Positions 52,916 to 64,000 of a DNA stretch of 64,000 nucleotides are shown one piece after another. Each line of letters opens with the position of its first letter. The stretch's first letter is position 1. The notes under the pieces are model-generated. The model was not told the origin of the DNA, searched no databases, and saw only the letters and a list, made by a program, of their open reading frames with translations. The translations under genes and the position numbers were made by a program. Origin of the DNA: Megascapheus bottae (taxonomy: Eukaryota > Chordata > Mammalia > Rodentia > Geomyidae); NCBI GenBank assembly GCA_024803745.1, contig JANJXV010000040.1, positions 1,791,414 to 1,855,413 on the forward strand. The letters are read 5' to 3'.

Positions 52916-53780
52916 CTCGTTTTCCTTTCTATGGGGCCAGGTGTCCCTCAGGGGCCAGCTCAGTGTGGACCCACTTTTCGGATGGCAGGAACCCACAGGG
53001 CGGTGGGGGAAGGGCTCTCAGTGGGTCTGAGTCCCAGGACAGCCCCTGGCCCACCCGAGACGGGCCTCCGTGAGCCCCCTGCTCTGCCTGCTCTGCTCCA
53101 GGAGGGCGTGTTAAGTAGGCCACAGGAAGCCTGCCAAGCCCTAACACCCTGGGCTTACATTTCTGGCTGCGTACCATAGAGCCCTGGCTCGGGGAAGGAT
53201 TCCCAACCGACAGCTGACTCCAGCTGTGGTGGGGACAGGGCCAGCCCTGGGTGCACAGGAGGCTATAAAAGGGCATGGGCGGGGGGAGGGGGGGGAGGAG
53301 ATCGGGGGAGGGGGAGCCCGGGTGGGGGGGCCCTGTGGAGGGGCGGGGCTTCGCTGGCTCCGTGGGAACCCTTACACCACAGCATGCCAGCACCTGCCGG
53401 GATGAACATTCCTGCGGGCCGATCCCAGGTCCAGGTCCCAGGCCTGGACCTCGCCAGCCACACTTCCCCAGCTGACCCGAGGGGCCGCCCGGAGGCAGAG
53501 GCAGGTACTAAGGGCGGCTCTGCAGGGCGGATGTGAGGATGGACCGGAGGACACAGAGCCACCCCTCGATGCCGGTCCCCCCGCCCTGCGCCAGGCCCTC
53601 GGCCGGCCGTGGTCCCCACCACGTCCCGCTCCCCCCGCCCCCCCATCCACGGCAAGTGAGCACGGAGGGGCCGCCCTGGACTCTCCTCAACCTGCACCGC
53701 GCGCCCGGCCCTGCGAGGCCACGGGGACTGCGGACACTGCCCTGGGTCCCTCTGTCCTCAAAGCCAAAGGTGACCTTGGC

Positions 53781-56700
53781 CACACCACAACCACCCCCAC
53801 CACCACAACCACCACCACCAATACCACCAATATCATACCACCACCACCAATACCAACAATATCACCACCAACAATAATACTACCAACAACACCAATACCA
53901 CCACCAACACCTATACCAACAATATCACCACCAACACCAATACCACCAACACCACCAACACCACCAATACCAACAATATCACACTACCACCAATACCACC
54001 ACCACCACCACCACCAATACCAACACCACCAATACCAACAATATCACACTACCACCAATACCACCCCCACCACCAATACCAACACCAACACCACCAATAC
54101 CAACAATATCACACTACCACCAATACCAACACCACCAATACCAACAACAACAACACGAATACCAACAATATCACACTACCACCAATACCAACAATATCAC
54201 ACTACCACCAATACCACCCCCACCACCCCCACCAATACCAACACCAACACCACCAATACCAACAATATCACACTACCACCAATACCAACACCACCAATAC
54301 CAACACCACCACCACCAATACCAACAATATCACACTACCACCAATACCAACACCACCAATACCAACACCACCACCACCAATACCAACAATATCACACTAC
54401 CACCAATACCAACACCACCAATACCAACACCACCACCACCAATACCAACAATATCACACTACCACCAATACCAACAATATCACACTACCACCAATACCAC
54501 CCCCACCACCCCCACCAATACCAACACCACCACCACCAATACCAACAATATCACACTACCACCAATACCACCCCCACCAATACCAACACCCACCACCACC
54601 AATACCAACAATATCACACTACCACCAATACCAACAATATCACACTACCACCAATACCACCCCCACCACCCCCACCAATACCAACACCACCACCACCAAT
54701 ACCAACAATATCACACTACCACCAATACCAACACCACCAATACCAACAACACCACCACCAATACCAACAATATCACACTACCACCAATACCACCCCCACC
54801 AATACCACCACCACCACCACCAATACCAACAATATCACACTACCACCAATACCACCCCCACCAATACCAACACCACCACCACCAATACCAACAATATCAC
54901 ACTACCACCAATACCAACAATATCACACTACCACCAATACCACCCCCACCACCCCCACCAATACCAACACCACCACCACCAATACCAACAATATCACACC
55001 ACCACCAATACCAACACCACCACCACCAATACCAACAATATCACACTACCACCAATACCACCCCCACCACCCCCACCAATACCAACACCACCACCACCAA
55101 TACCAACAATATCACACTACCACCAATACCACCCCCACCACCAATACCACCACCACCACCACCAATACCAACAATATCACACTACCACCAATACCAACAC
55201 CACCAATACCAACAACAACACCACCAATACCAACAATATCACACTACCACCAATACCACCCCCACCACCCCCACCAATACCAACACCACCACCACCAATA
55301 CCAACAATATCACACTACCAGCAATACCAACAATATCACACTACCACCAATACCACCCCCACCAATACCACCACCACCACCACCAATACCAACAATATCA
55401 CACTACCACCAATACCAACACCACCAATACCAACAACAACACCACCAATACCAACAATATCACACTACCACCAATACCACCCCCACCAATACCAACACCA
55501 CCACCACCAATACCAACAATATCACACTACCACCAATACCAACAATATCACACTACCACCAATACCACCCCCACCACCAATACCACCACCACCACCACCA
55601 ATACCAACAATATCACACTACCACCAATACCACCCCCACCACCCCCACCAATACCAACACCACCACCACCAATATCAACAATATCACACCACCACCAATA
55701 CCAACAATATCACACTACCACCAATACCACCCCCACCACCCCCACCAATACCAACACCACCACCACCAATACCAACAATATCACACTACCACCAATACCA
55801 ACACCACCAATACCAACACCACCACCACCAATACCAACAATATCACACCACCACCAATACCAACAATATCACACTACCACCAATACCACCCCCACCAATA
55901 CCAACACCACCACCACCAATATCAACAATATCACACTACCACCAATACCAACAATATCACACTACCACCAATACCACCCCCACCACCCCCACCAATACCA
56001 ACACCACCACCACCAATACCAACAATATCACACTACCACCAATACCAACACCACCAATACCAACAACACCACCACCAATACCAACAATATCACACTACCA
56101 CCAATACCAACAATATCACACTACCACCAATACCACCCCCACCACCCCCACCAATACCAACACCAACACCACCAATACCAACAATATCACACTACCACCA
56201 ATACCAACAATATCACACCACCACCAATACCAACAATATCACACTACCACCAATACCAACACCACCAACACCACCAATACCAACACCACCAATACCAACA
56301 ATATCACACTACCACCAATACCACCCCCACCACCCCCACCAATACCAACACCACCACCACCAATACCAACAATATCACACCACCACCAATACCAACAATA
56401 TCACACTACCACCAATACCACCCCCACCACCCCCACCAATACCAACACCACCACCACCAATACCAACAATATCACACTACCACCAATACCAACACCACCA
56501 ATACCAACACCACCACCACCAATACCAACAATATCACACCACCACCAATACCAACAATATCACACTACCACCAATACCACCCCCACCAATACCAACACCA
56601 CCACCACCAATATCAACAATATCACACTACCACCAATACCAACAATATCACACTACCACCAATACCACCCCCACCACCCCCACCAATACCAACACCACCA

Positions 56701-57747
56701 CCACCAATACCAACAATATCACACTACCACCAATACCAACACCACCAATACCAACAACACCACCACCAATACCAACAATATCACACTACCACCAATACCA
56801 ACAATATCACACTACCACCAATACCACCCCCACCACCCCCACCAATACCAACACCAACACCACCAATACCAACAATATCACACTACCACCAATACCAACA
56901 ATATCACACCACCACCAATACCAACAATATCACACTACCACCAATACCAACACCACCAACACCACCAATACCAACACCACCAATACCAACAATATCACAC
57001 TACCACCAATACCACCCCCACCACCCCCACCAATACCAACACCAACACCACCAATACCAACAATATCACACCACCACCAATACCAACACCACCACCCCCA
57101 CCAATACCAACACCACCACCACCAATACCAACAATATCACACTACCACCAATACCAACAATATCACACTACCACCAATACCACCCCCACCACCCCCACCA
57201 ATACCAACACCACCACCACCAATACCAACAATATCACACTACCACCAATACCAACACCACCAACACCACCAATACCAACAATATCACACTACCACCAATA
57301 CCAACACCACCAATACCAACACCACCACCACCAATACCAACAATATCACACTACCACCAATACCAACAATATCACACTACCACCAATACCACCCCCACCA
57401 CCCCCACCAATACCAACACCAACACCACCAATACCAACAATATCACACTACCACCAATACCAACACCACCAATACCAACACCACCACCACCAATACCAAC
57501 AATATCACACCACCACCAATACCAACACCACCAATACCAACACCACCACCACCAATACCAACAATATCACACTACCACCAATACCAACACCACCACCAAT
57601 ACCAACACCACCACCATCAATACCAACAATATCACACTACCACCAATACCAACACCAACAATACCAACAACAACACCACCAATACCAACACCACCACCGC
57701 CACCATCACCACCACCACCATCACCACCACCACCATCAACAACAACC
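53781..57747 (+). repeat. 4-kb ACC/AAT-rich satellite array
   Basis: Nearly 4 kb of G-free plus-strand sequence built from ACC, AAT and AAC triplets. The commonest monomer is the 26-mer ACCACCAATACCAACAATAT CACACT, mixed with longer units containing CCACCCCCACCACCCCCACC. These combine into higher-order units of about 70 bp. A stretch of about 690 bp is duplicated in tandem: 55681 onward repeats at 56372 onward with a constant 691-bp offset until about 57047. The edges fade into CAC-only trinucleotides. No coding capacity. Confidence 0.97.
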
Positions 57748-58487
57748 CTGCCCCAGGAGGGGTGCGTGGGCCCCTTGGGAGGAGCGGGGGGGCGCTGGGT
57801 TTCAGTTCCACTGTCTCTGCACCCCTCTGCTCGTCCCGTGGCCGCCGCTGATGACCTGCTAGCTCCATAGCCACAAACACACTGGTCTTTAGAAGAACCA
57901 GCTTCCTGCCCGGAATTCCAGCTGCTCACAAGGTGGTGCCAGAGCCCTGCCTGCCTCCAGCACACATCCCTGCAGGGAGAAAGCCCGTGCCCGTGGCCTG
58001 CCCGTGGCCTGCTGCGGCTGGCACTGCTGGCTTCTGAGACCGGCCGGAACGTGGGAGCAGGGTGGCTTCCTGTGTGCCCATTGCCCATCCATCAGGAGGG
58101 GTCAGGGTCCCATCCTCGGGGCACCCCACACAATCCCAAGGGCAGGTGGAAAGGTGAGGGGTCACGCAGCGCTCCTCACCACACGCAGCGCTCGTGGCCG
58201 CGATAGGGAGGGGTGGGGAGTGAGCACCACAGAACCAGTGGGGGGCCCCGGGGGCCCGGGGGTGGAGGGGTGCGCAAGCCTCCGCGGCCCCAGCTCCCAC
58301 AGAGGGGATCCTGACCCACCGACTTTGCGGGGCTGGGGCTGCGGGAGGCCCGTGAAGCCACGCCGCCCAGCCCGGCCCGGGCCACCGCGTGGAATTCAGC
58401 CCATAACGGCCTACACGCGGGCGCCTGCCAACATTCCAGGTGGAGCAGGGCTCCCCACGCCCGCGGGTTCAAATGAAGACGTCCATC

Positions 58488-58685
58488 CTGGCACCCGCCT
58501 GGCACCCCAGCTACTCAGGAGGCTGGGATCCGAGGATCAAGGTTCAAAGCCAGCCCGGGGCAGGACGGTCCCTGAGCCACTCTGATCTCCAATCATCACC
58601 AGCCAGGAGTGGAGCCGGGGCTCAAAGCCGCACAGCGCCACGCTTGAGCACAGGAGCTTGGGGGACAGCCACCAAGTCCAGGACC
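58488..58685 (+). mobile_element. Composite SINE
   Basis: 'cccagctactcaggaggctg', 'aaggttcaaagccagcccgg', then a diverged right half. Confidence 0.85.
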
Positions 58686-60169
58686 GGCCACGCAGACTCA
58701 CACGACGAGAAATGTCAGCTACAGGGACCCAGCAAGCTGAGGACCCGGGCGAGGCAGACACAGAGGCCCAACACGGCATGGCAGAGGCCAAAGAGCAGAG
58801 CCCCGGGGCTCCCGTCAGCCTGCCAGTGTCCACCCAGGAGGAGGGGCTCCTGCAGGTCAGGACGCCGTGGGTCCCTGCCCCGACTCCCTCCACACGCACA
58901 TACCTTGGGCCCGTCTCTGCCTGGCAGGGCCAGGGAAGGGTGCCAAAGGGATTTTCTCAGTGGCCCAGGGATTTCCTCCCTCTGACCCTGCCTTGCCCAG
59001 CAGAGTGGGGTTCAGCCTCAGCTCAGGGCCTGTCCCCAGCTGGCTTCCACAAACCAGTGGCCTGCAATGGAAGCCAATCATTGCCTCTGCTCCTGGGCAG
59101 GCCAGAACCTCCCTTCCAGGTCCTTGTGGGTTGACAGCAGCTGCCAGTCCAGGCCCCGGTGCCCAGGAGTGGAGCAGGGCAGGACAGATGCGTGGACAGA
59201 GTCCCGAGCCCCACCAACACTACTTCCTCTGCAGGCGTGGGCTGCAGAGCTGTGACCCCTGGCACTGATAAGACAGCTGGACTTCTTGGAGTCCCATTCC
59301 TGGGAAGTCCTGCCAGATGTCTGCCCACCTGCTTCCTCCCAAGGTAAACGAAGCTCCGGCCCCGTCCTGCTGCAGGTGACCGTGGCAGCTCACGGCAGCC
59401 AGGCCACGGAGGGAACAAGGTCACCTCAAGGACAAAGCCTCACCAAGCCTCACTCAGCCACCCAGGACAGCAAACCCAGAAAGCAGTCCCAGATATCCTT
59501 CCTGCCCCCCCCACACCGCACCTCCAAACATCCTTCCTGCCCCCCCTCCCCACACACACTGGGCACCTCCCTCTGGCAGAGCACGGAGAGCGGAAACCGG
59601 GCTGGCACCTCCCCGGGCCTCTCGTAGTGCAGGAAACGTGCGCTGGTCCAGGCACCTGCTCGGCTGCTTGGCTGCCCGGGCGCTCGGGTCGGAGGGCTGA
59701 GCGCGGTCCAGAACCAAGTTCTGCCAGCGGGAACCCGGACGGGTCAGCGCAGCCAGGGGGGGACTGTCGGCCTCTGGGGACTCTCTGCTTCCCAGAAGGC
59801 CTTCTCACTGCCTCCCCCCGCACCCCCGCCTGGCAGCCTCGGGATCTGGCTCCCCCACCCCCTCTCCCACCATGATGAAGGGGGCCCTCTGGCCCCCTTC
59901 GCTAGGTCGCTAGGTCGGGTCGCCATCTGGCCAGGCCATCCCCACATCCCTCCCCGCCTCAGGGCAGGGACCCAGCAGGGCAGGGGTGGGGCCGGCTCAG
60001 GAGCAAGCAGCAAGGCCCAGCCTCCAGCCCCTCACCTTCTGCCATAGTGTAGAGAAATAACAGGATGGATTATCTCCAGGCCTTGGTGGGGGGGTAAGAG
60101 GGGGTCCAGTTCGCTTCTCCAGGGGGTACCTGCATGAATGACAACCCCCCACGAAAAGATGGGAGTCTT

Positions 60170-60380
60170 GCCCGGCGCCTGAAATCCCAGCCACTCAGGA
60201 GGCTGAGATCTGAGGGTTGTAGTTCGAGGCCAGGCTGGACAGGAGAGTCCGAGAGTCTCCGATCTCCAATGAACCACCAGAAATCTGGAAGTGGAGCTGT
60301 GGCTCACGTGGTGGAGCGCCGGCCTTGGGTGAAAGGACAGCGCCCGGACCCTGAGTTCGATCCCCGCAGCCGACAACCAC
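60170..60380 (+). mobile_element. Composite SINE, near full length
   Basis: 'cccagccactcaggaggctg', 'ggagctgtggctcacgtggt', 'ccctgagttcgatccccgca'. Confidence 0.9.
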
Positions 60381-61279
60381 AGCCTAGGCTTCCAGAGGGC
60401 AGGGCTAGCGGGCACAGGGGACAGGGGTGGCCAGGCAGAGATGGCACCAGCCCCAAATGGCCCCGAGCCCTGTCACCTGTGCCCTGGCTGCTGGCCGGAC
60501 TGGACGGCCCGCCTCTGAGATCACAGGAAATCAATGGGTCTTCGGCGGCTCCCCCCCCTCCCCCCGTCAGCACGGGCCAGGCCCGCTCGTGCAGGGGCCC
60601 GGGAGGACGGCAGAGGCAGGCCTGGCCCCACTCCCCGAGCGGTGCCAGGCAGGCCAGGGGTTCGATGGCAAAGGAGAAAACACCCTGTCCACCGCGGAGT
60701 CTGGCCTCCCCTAAGCTTTGTCCAGGACTCCCGAGGGCACCAGGGAAGCTTCCAGATGCAACTTGGCCTTTGGGGGACAATCACTGATCCCCAGGGGCTG
60801 AGGGAGTCCTGAGGGGGGGGGCAAGCCTGGGACCCCAGAGGTGGTGGGGAGGAGGAAGAAGAGGGCAGAGTCTCCTTTCCCTGGGTAGCTGCCGGCTCCA
60901 CCCAGGAGAGGAGGAAGGAATGGTCAGATATTCAGAGAAACTTCCAGGGCTCACCTGCTTGACCCCCCCCACACACAAGGGACAGTGGGGAGGGGGTGGG
61001 GAGGGGGAGCTCTACCCTCCACAGACTTCAGCTTGCCAGCCAGGCCTTGGCACGGCCAGAAACATTCCATTCTATACTAAGCCAATGACTTATGCCACGC
61101 TGCCATGCCAGAGTGCCAGGCTGGCAGAACCCTGCCACCTCCCCCGGGGCCCCTGGGCACAAGGTCCAGGGCCTGTGGCGTACCCACCAGTGACCCCAGC
61201 TGGAGCCTGGACTCAGAATGTCAGCAACCTCACCCGCAGACAGGGCCGGAGCCGGAGGCTGGCCAGCCCGACCATCTTT

Positions 61280-61390
61280 TAGCCAGGCACATTTAGGGCT
61301 CACAGCCTCAAATCTTGCCTGCTCAGGGGGCGGAGATCTGGAAAACCTCACAGTCTGAAAAGCCAGGGCAGGCAGAAAAGCCCGGTAAAA
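61280..61390 (+). mobile_element. SINE, diverged left half
   Basis: Weak match: 'ctgctcagggggcggagatc' and 'gggcaggcagaaaagcccgg'. Confidence 0.45.
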
Positions 61391-61400
61391 AGCAACAATG

Positions 61401-61620
61401 AGTTGGGCCTAGTGGTAGAGTGCTTGCTTGTCTAGCATGCAAGAAGACCCAGGTTCCATTCCTCAGTGCCACAGACACAGAAAAAGCCAGAAATGGTGCT
61501 GTGGCTCAAGTGGTAGAACACCAGCTAAGCAAATAAGCAACTTGAGCAAAAAGCACAAGGCCCCGAGTTCCAATCCCAGAACAAGCCAAAACATAAGAGA
61601 TGTTTTTTTTTTTTTTTAAA
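61401..61620 (+). mobile_element. Dimeric SINE, ID-like + tRNA-like (IDL-Geo type)
   Basis: Left monomer 'gggcctagtggtagagtgct' with 'tctagcatgcaagaag'; right monomer 'gctgtggctcaagtggtaga'; T/A tail at 61602-61620. Confidence 0.9.
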
Positions 61621-61675
61621 TCAGGAACACGAATAAAACCCCAACGCTCTGCACAAGTAACAAACGCTTTTATCG

Positions 61676-61840
61676 TTCGAAGCCAGCCGAGGCAGACAGA
61701 TCCGTGACTCATCTCCAATGAACTAGCAAAAAGCCAAAAGCAGAGGTGTGGCTCACATGGTAGAAAACCAGCTGAGCAAGCACGAGGCCTCGCGTCTACA
61801 CAGCACAGCAGCGCTGCCAAAACATAAAAATAAAAATGAC
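61676..61840 (+). mobile_element. Composite SINE, 5' truncated
   Basis: 'gttcgaagccagccgaggca', 'aggtgtggctcacatggtag', A-rich tail. Confidence 0.8.
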
Positions 61841-62259
61841 AGAGAAAGTAATGAGTACACTGTGACTGGGAAGCAAGGGCATGCCAAGAATGTCACGCTT
61901 GGTGACGGAAGGCACAGGGCGAGACTCACACACCCTGCCTCGGACAGATACCAGCCCGCCTGCCTGCTGCCCCTCTCAGCCCCGTGGTGACCACATCCCC
62001 CCACCCTTCTCTCTGCTCATTCTCTTTTCTGGTGCCGATCCCAGGACTTGGATCGGGCCCTGGGCTCTGTCCCCGAGCTTCTAGAGTCTCCAGAACTCTC
62101 GACACGCACCTGCCCCCGCTCTCTGCTCCCGTGCCCGAGTGAACGGTGCCAGCCGTCGGCCTTCAGACCCTCGCCGTGCCACGCAGCCAAAGCTGTTTAG
62201 ATACCTGAGCTTCCCAGAGACACAGCTTCCAGCCTATTCCTCTATTTACTTGTATTTAA

Positions 62260-62625
62260 TTTTATTTCTTGTACCAGTCCTGTGGCTTGAACTCAAGGCC
62301 TGCGTGCTCTCCCTGCGTTTTGTCACTCAAGGCTGGCACTCTACTGGATGAGCCACCGCTTGAACTCAGGGCCTGGGCACTGTCCCTGGACTTTCTCAAG
62401 GCTTGTGCTCTAACACGGCACCACTTCTGACTTTTTCTGTGTGTGTGGTACCAAGGAATCAAACCCACTGGGCCACGCTCCTGGCCCCCTGCTTTTCTTT
62501 TCCCTGCTTTGGTACTTCACTGGAGGTGAGTCTCCTGGACTTTCCTGCCTCAGCCGGCTTTGAACCCCGATCCTCGGATCTGAGCTCCTGAGTAGCAGAG
62601 ACGGCAGGCCGAGCCCCAGCTCAGT
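62260..62625 (-). mobile_element. Nested or tandem antisense SINEs
   Basis: Two right-half starts ('ggcttgaactcaaggcctgc' at about 62283 and 'gcttgaactcagggcctggg' at about 62358) and one left half ('ggctttgaaccccgatcctc' near 62556), with an ID-like piece ('gggccacgctcctggcc') between them. This suggests insertion of a dimer into an older copy. Confidence 0.75.
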
Positions 62626-63096
62626 TTAACCCGGCACAGGACTTCAGCCCGTTCCCTCAGCGCGGGGTGAACTGTAGTGGCCAGGTACATGTTGTGAATT
62701 AAGGCTGGCGTGGGTGGGATCGCCGCTACAGAGCCCCCAAATCACACAAGAGTGGGAGCCAAAGCCCTGCCCTGGAGGGGTGTGGGAGTGAGGATAGAGC
62801 AGCCAGAATCGGGGGACCAGTGACCCCCCCTGCTCCGTCACCCACCACACTCCGGACCCAAGTGCACTGGCCAGATCAGAGGGCAGGCCGGGGGCCCGCA
62901 GGTGGGGGGGGGCACAAGGCACCCCTCAGACCCTCGACACCCCAGGATGGGATCTAAATGTCAACTTCCCAGCTCCGGCAGGGCCTCCCTTCCCCTCCTC
63001 CCCCATCTTGGCTAAACAGTTCATCTTTTTTTATAGGCCCTTGGCAGAGGCTTGGGGATGAGACGGTAGCTGGGTAGGTTGGGTTTGTGAGGACAA

Positions 63097-63097
<1 letters not shown>

Positions 63098-63150
<53 letters not shown>
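63098..63150 (+). repeat. (CA)n microsatellite
   Basis: About 26 CA units. Confidence 0.97.
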
Positions 63151-63152
<2 letters not shown>

Positions 63153-63284
63153 CAGCCAGCCCCTGCTGCTTCCTGAGCTGCAGCTCCAGGCCTCCAGGCT
63201 GGGGACAGGGGCCTCACGGACTCGAGGGAATGAAGCAAAGACTGCATCCTGCACCATCATGAAGATTTTCACCCGAGCCCAGCC

Positions 63285-63485
63285 TGTTGCTCAACGCCTG
63301 GAACCCCTAGTTAGTCCGGAGGCTGAGATCTGTGGATCGCAGGTCAAAGCTAGCCCGGGCAGAAAGATCTTCAAGGCTCTCATCTCCAGTGGACTAACGA
63401 AAAGCCAGAGGCAGGGCGCCAGCCTTGAGCAAAAGGGCCTCGTGAGAGCACGAGTTCCTGAGTTCAAGATCCCACAGCACACAAA
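63285..63485 (+). mobile_element. Composite SINE
   Basis: 'gtccggaggctgagatctgt', 'caaagctagcccgggcagaa', 'ttcctgagttcaagatccca'; the tRNA-like A-box region is partly deleted. Confidence 0.8.
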
Positions 63486-63600
63486 CACCAAAGAAAATAG
63501 ATGCTAATACAGCTCAAAAGCAAGTCAATGTGTAGAAAGAGCCATTATACAAGGAAATATAGGAGTGCTAACATTACCAAAAAAGGCCAAAGACTGGTAG

Positions 63601-63603
<3 letters not shown>

Positions 63604-63673
<70 letters not shown>
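63604..63673 (+). repeat. (GA)n microsatellite
   Basis: About 35 GA units. Confidence 0.97.
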
Positions 63674-63676
<3 letters not shown>

Positions 63677-64000
63677 CAAGCGCCCACCCCAGCCCTGCAG
63701 TGACAATCCCTTGCTGGGGGGGGGCTGGGATCTGGTCTCCTGTCTTTCTCCTAACCCACTGGCACCCTTGTCTTTATCAGATGCCACCTGAGTAATCAAT
63801 CACTTGCCATGCTTGCTAATTTACCAAATGAGTAATCGAAGCTGACTGAGGAGGCCCGGAACTCGGGGAGGGAGCCCGTGGTCGGCTGCCAGGAGGAACG
63901 GATGCAGGATGGTGGAGGGGGGGAGCGGACACAGCTCTGGGCCACCACGACGTGGACTCCCAGGGGCCTGGTGGATGTGGAAAGCATGCACAGGGTGGAG

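Larger units (their letters stand above)
46978..64000 (-). other. TSPAN9: TSPAN9 first coding intron (partial)
   Basis: Upstream of 46977 on the minus strand the gene should continue to the exon encoding the N-terminus (MARGC-type start in the family). No such exon is found up to 64000, consistent with the very long first intron of this gene in other mammals. The interval holds many SINEs, a 4-kb satellite and microsatellites, with unique sequence between 47280 and 48360, 53050 and 53780, and 58700 and 60160. Confidence 0.7.

Noticed and set aside
53781..57747. A CRISPR-like array
   Set aside because: Units are contiguous, without unique spacers, and the setting is a mammalian intron.
47000..64000. 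The first coding exon of TSPAN9
   Set aside because: I searched for a minus-strand frame beginning MARGC and ending FNLIFW and found none; it likely lies beyond the window.

Overview
This is a mammalian (rodent) genomic window with three recognisable protein-coding genes, all intron-containing. PRMT8 lies on the minus strand: only its first coding exon (5841-5915) is present, inside a large GC-rich promoter region, and the gene continues below position 1. TSPAN11 lies on the plus strand with all seven coding exons (35566-40912, 253 residues). TSPAN9 lies on the minus strand with six coding exons (46977 down to 43711, 218 residues); its first coding exon (about 21 residues in the family) is not in the window and must lie beyond 64000. 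Every exon was placed by reading the protein against the known family and checking that each junction carries AG/GT splice sites and phase 0.

The order PRMT8(-) TSPAN11(+) TSPAN9(-) matches my memory of mouse chromosome 6 and differs from human, where TSPAN11 is far from TSPAN9. Dozens of SINE copies carry a tRNA-like module ('gctgtggctcaagtggtagag ... gagttcaag'), alone or joined to either an ID-like or a 7SL/B1-like left half. This fits the dimeric SINEs described from pocket mice, kangaroo rats and gophers (Geomyoidea). A geomyoid rodent is therefore the best guess, with the genus undetermined.

Layout: 1-5840 is PRMT8 intron 1 with SINEs and a minisatellite. 5200-7420 is the PRMT8 CpG-rich promoter, wedged between simple repeats. 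7420-29400 is intergenic, with an L1 3' fragment, MIR relics, microsatellites and one solo endogenous-retrovirus LTR (27534-27938) with an intact 6-bp target duplication. 29430-30600 is a CpG-rich block of GGGCGTGGC repeats, a candidate distal TSPAN11 promoter. 31150-31670 is a GGAT array. 35283-35364 is a cluster of octamer-like sites just upstream of TSPAN11. 40913-41570 is the TSPAN11 3' UTR and 43710-42160 the TSPAN9 3' UTR; the two genes end tail-to-tail about 0.6 kb apart. 47000-64000 is the large first coding intron of TSPAN9, holding a 4-kb ACC/AAT-rich satellite (53781-57747).

The most unusual signal is that minisatellites in these two neighbouring tetraspanin genes are built from splice signals. 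In TSPAN9 the last 37 bp of an exon plus its splice donor is repeated seven times in a row, giving six decoy donors, and the 657-nt intron holding them is stop-free and a multiple of three. In TSPAN11 intron 3 the repeat is an array of CTGAC branch-site-like motifs in polypyrimidine sequence with no AG for about 660 bp before the acceptor. In the last TSPAN9 intron a 35/36-bp repeat carries GTGAGT on the antisense strand about 34 times. Long open frames over these and other repeats are artefacts of unit length and composition, not genes.
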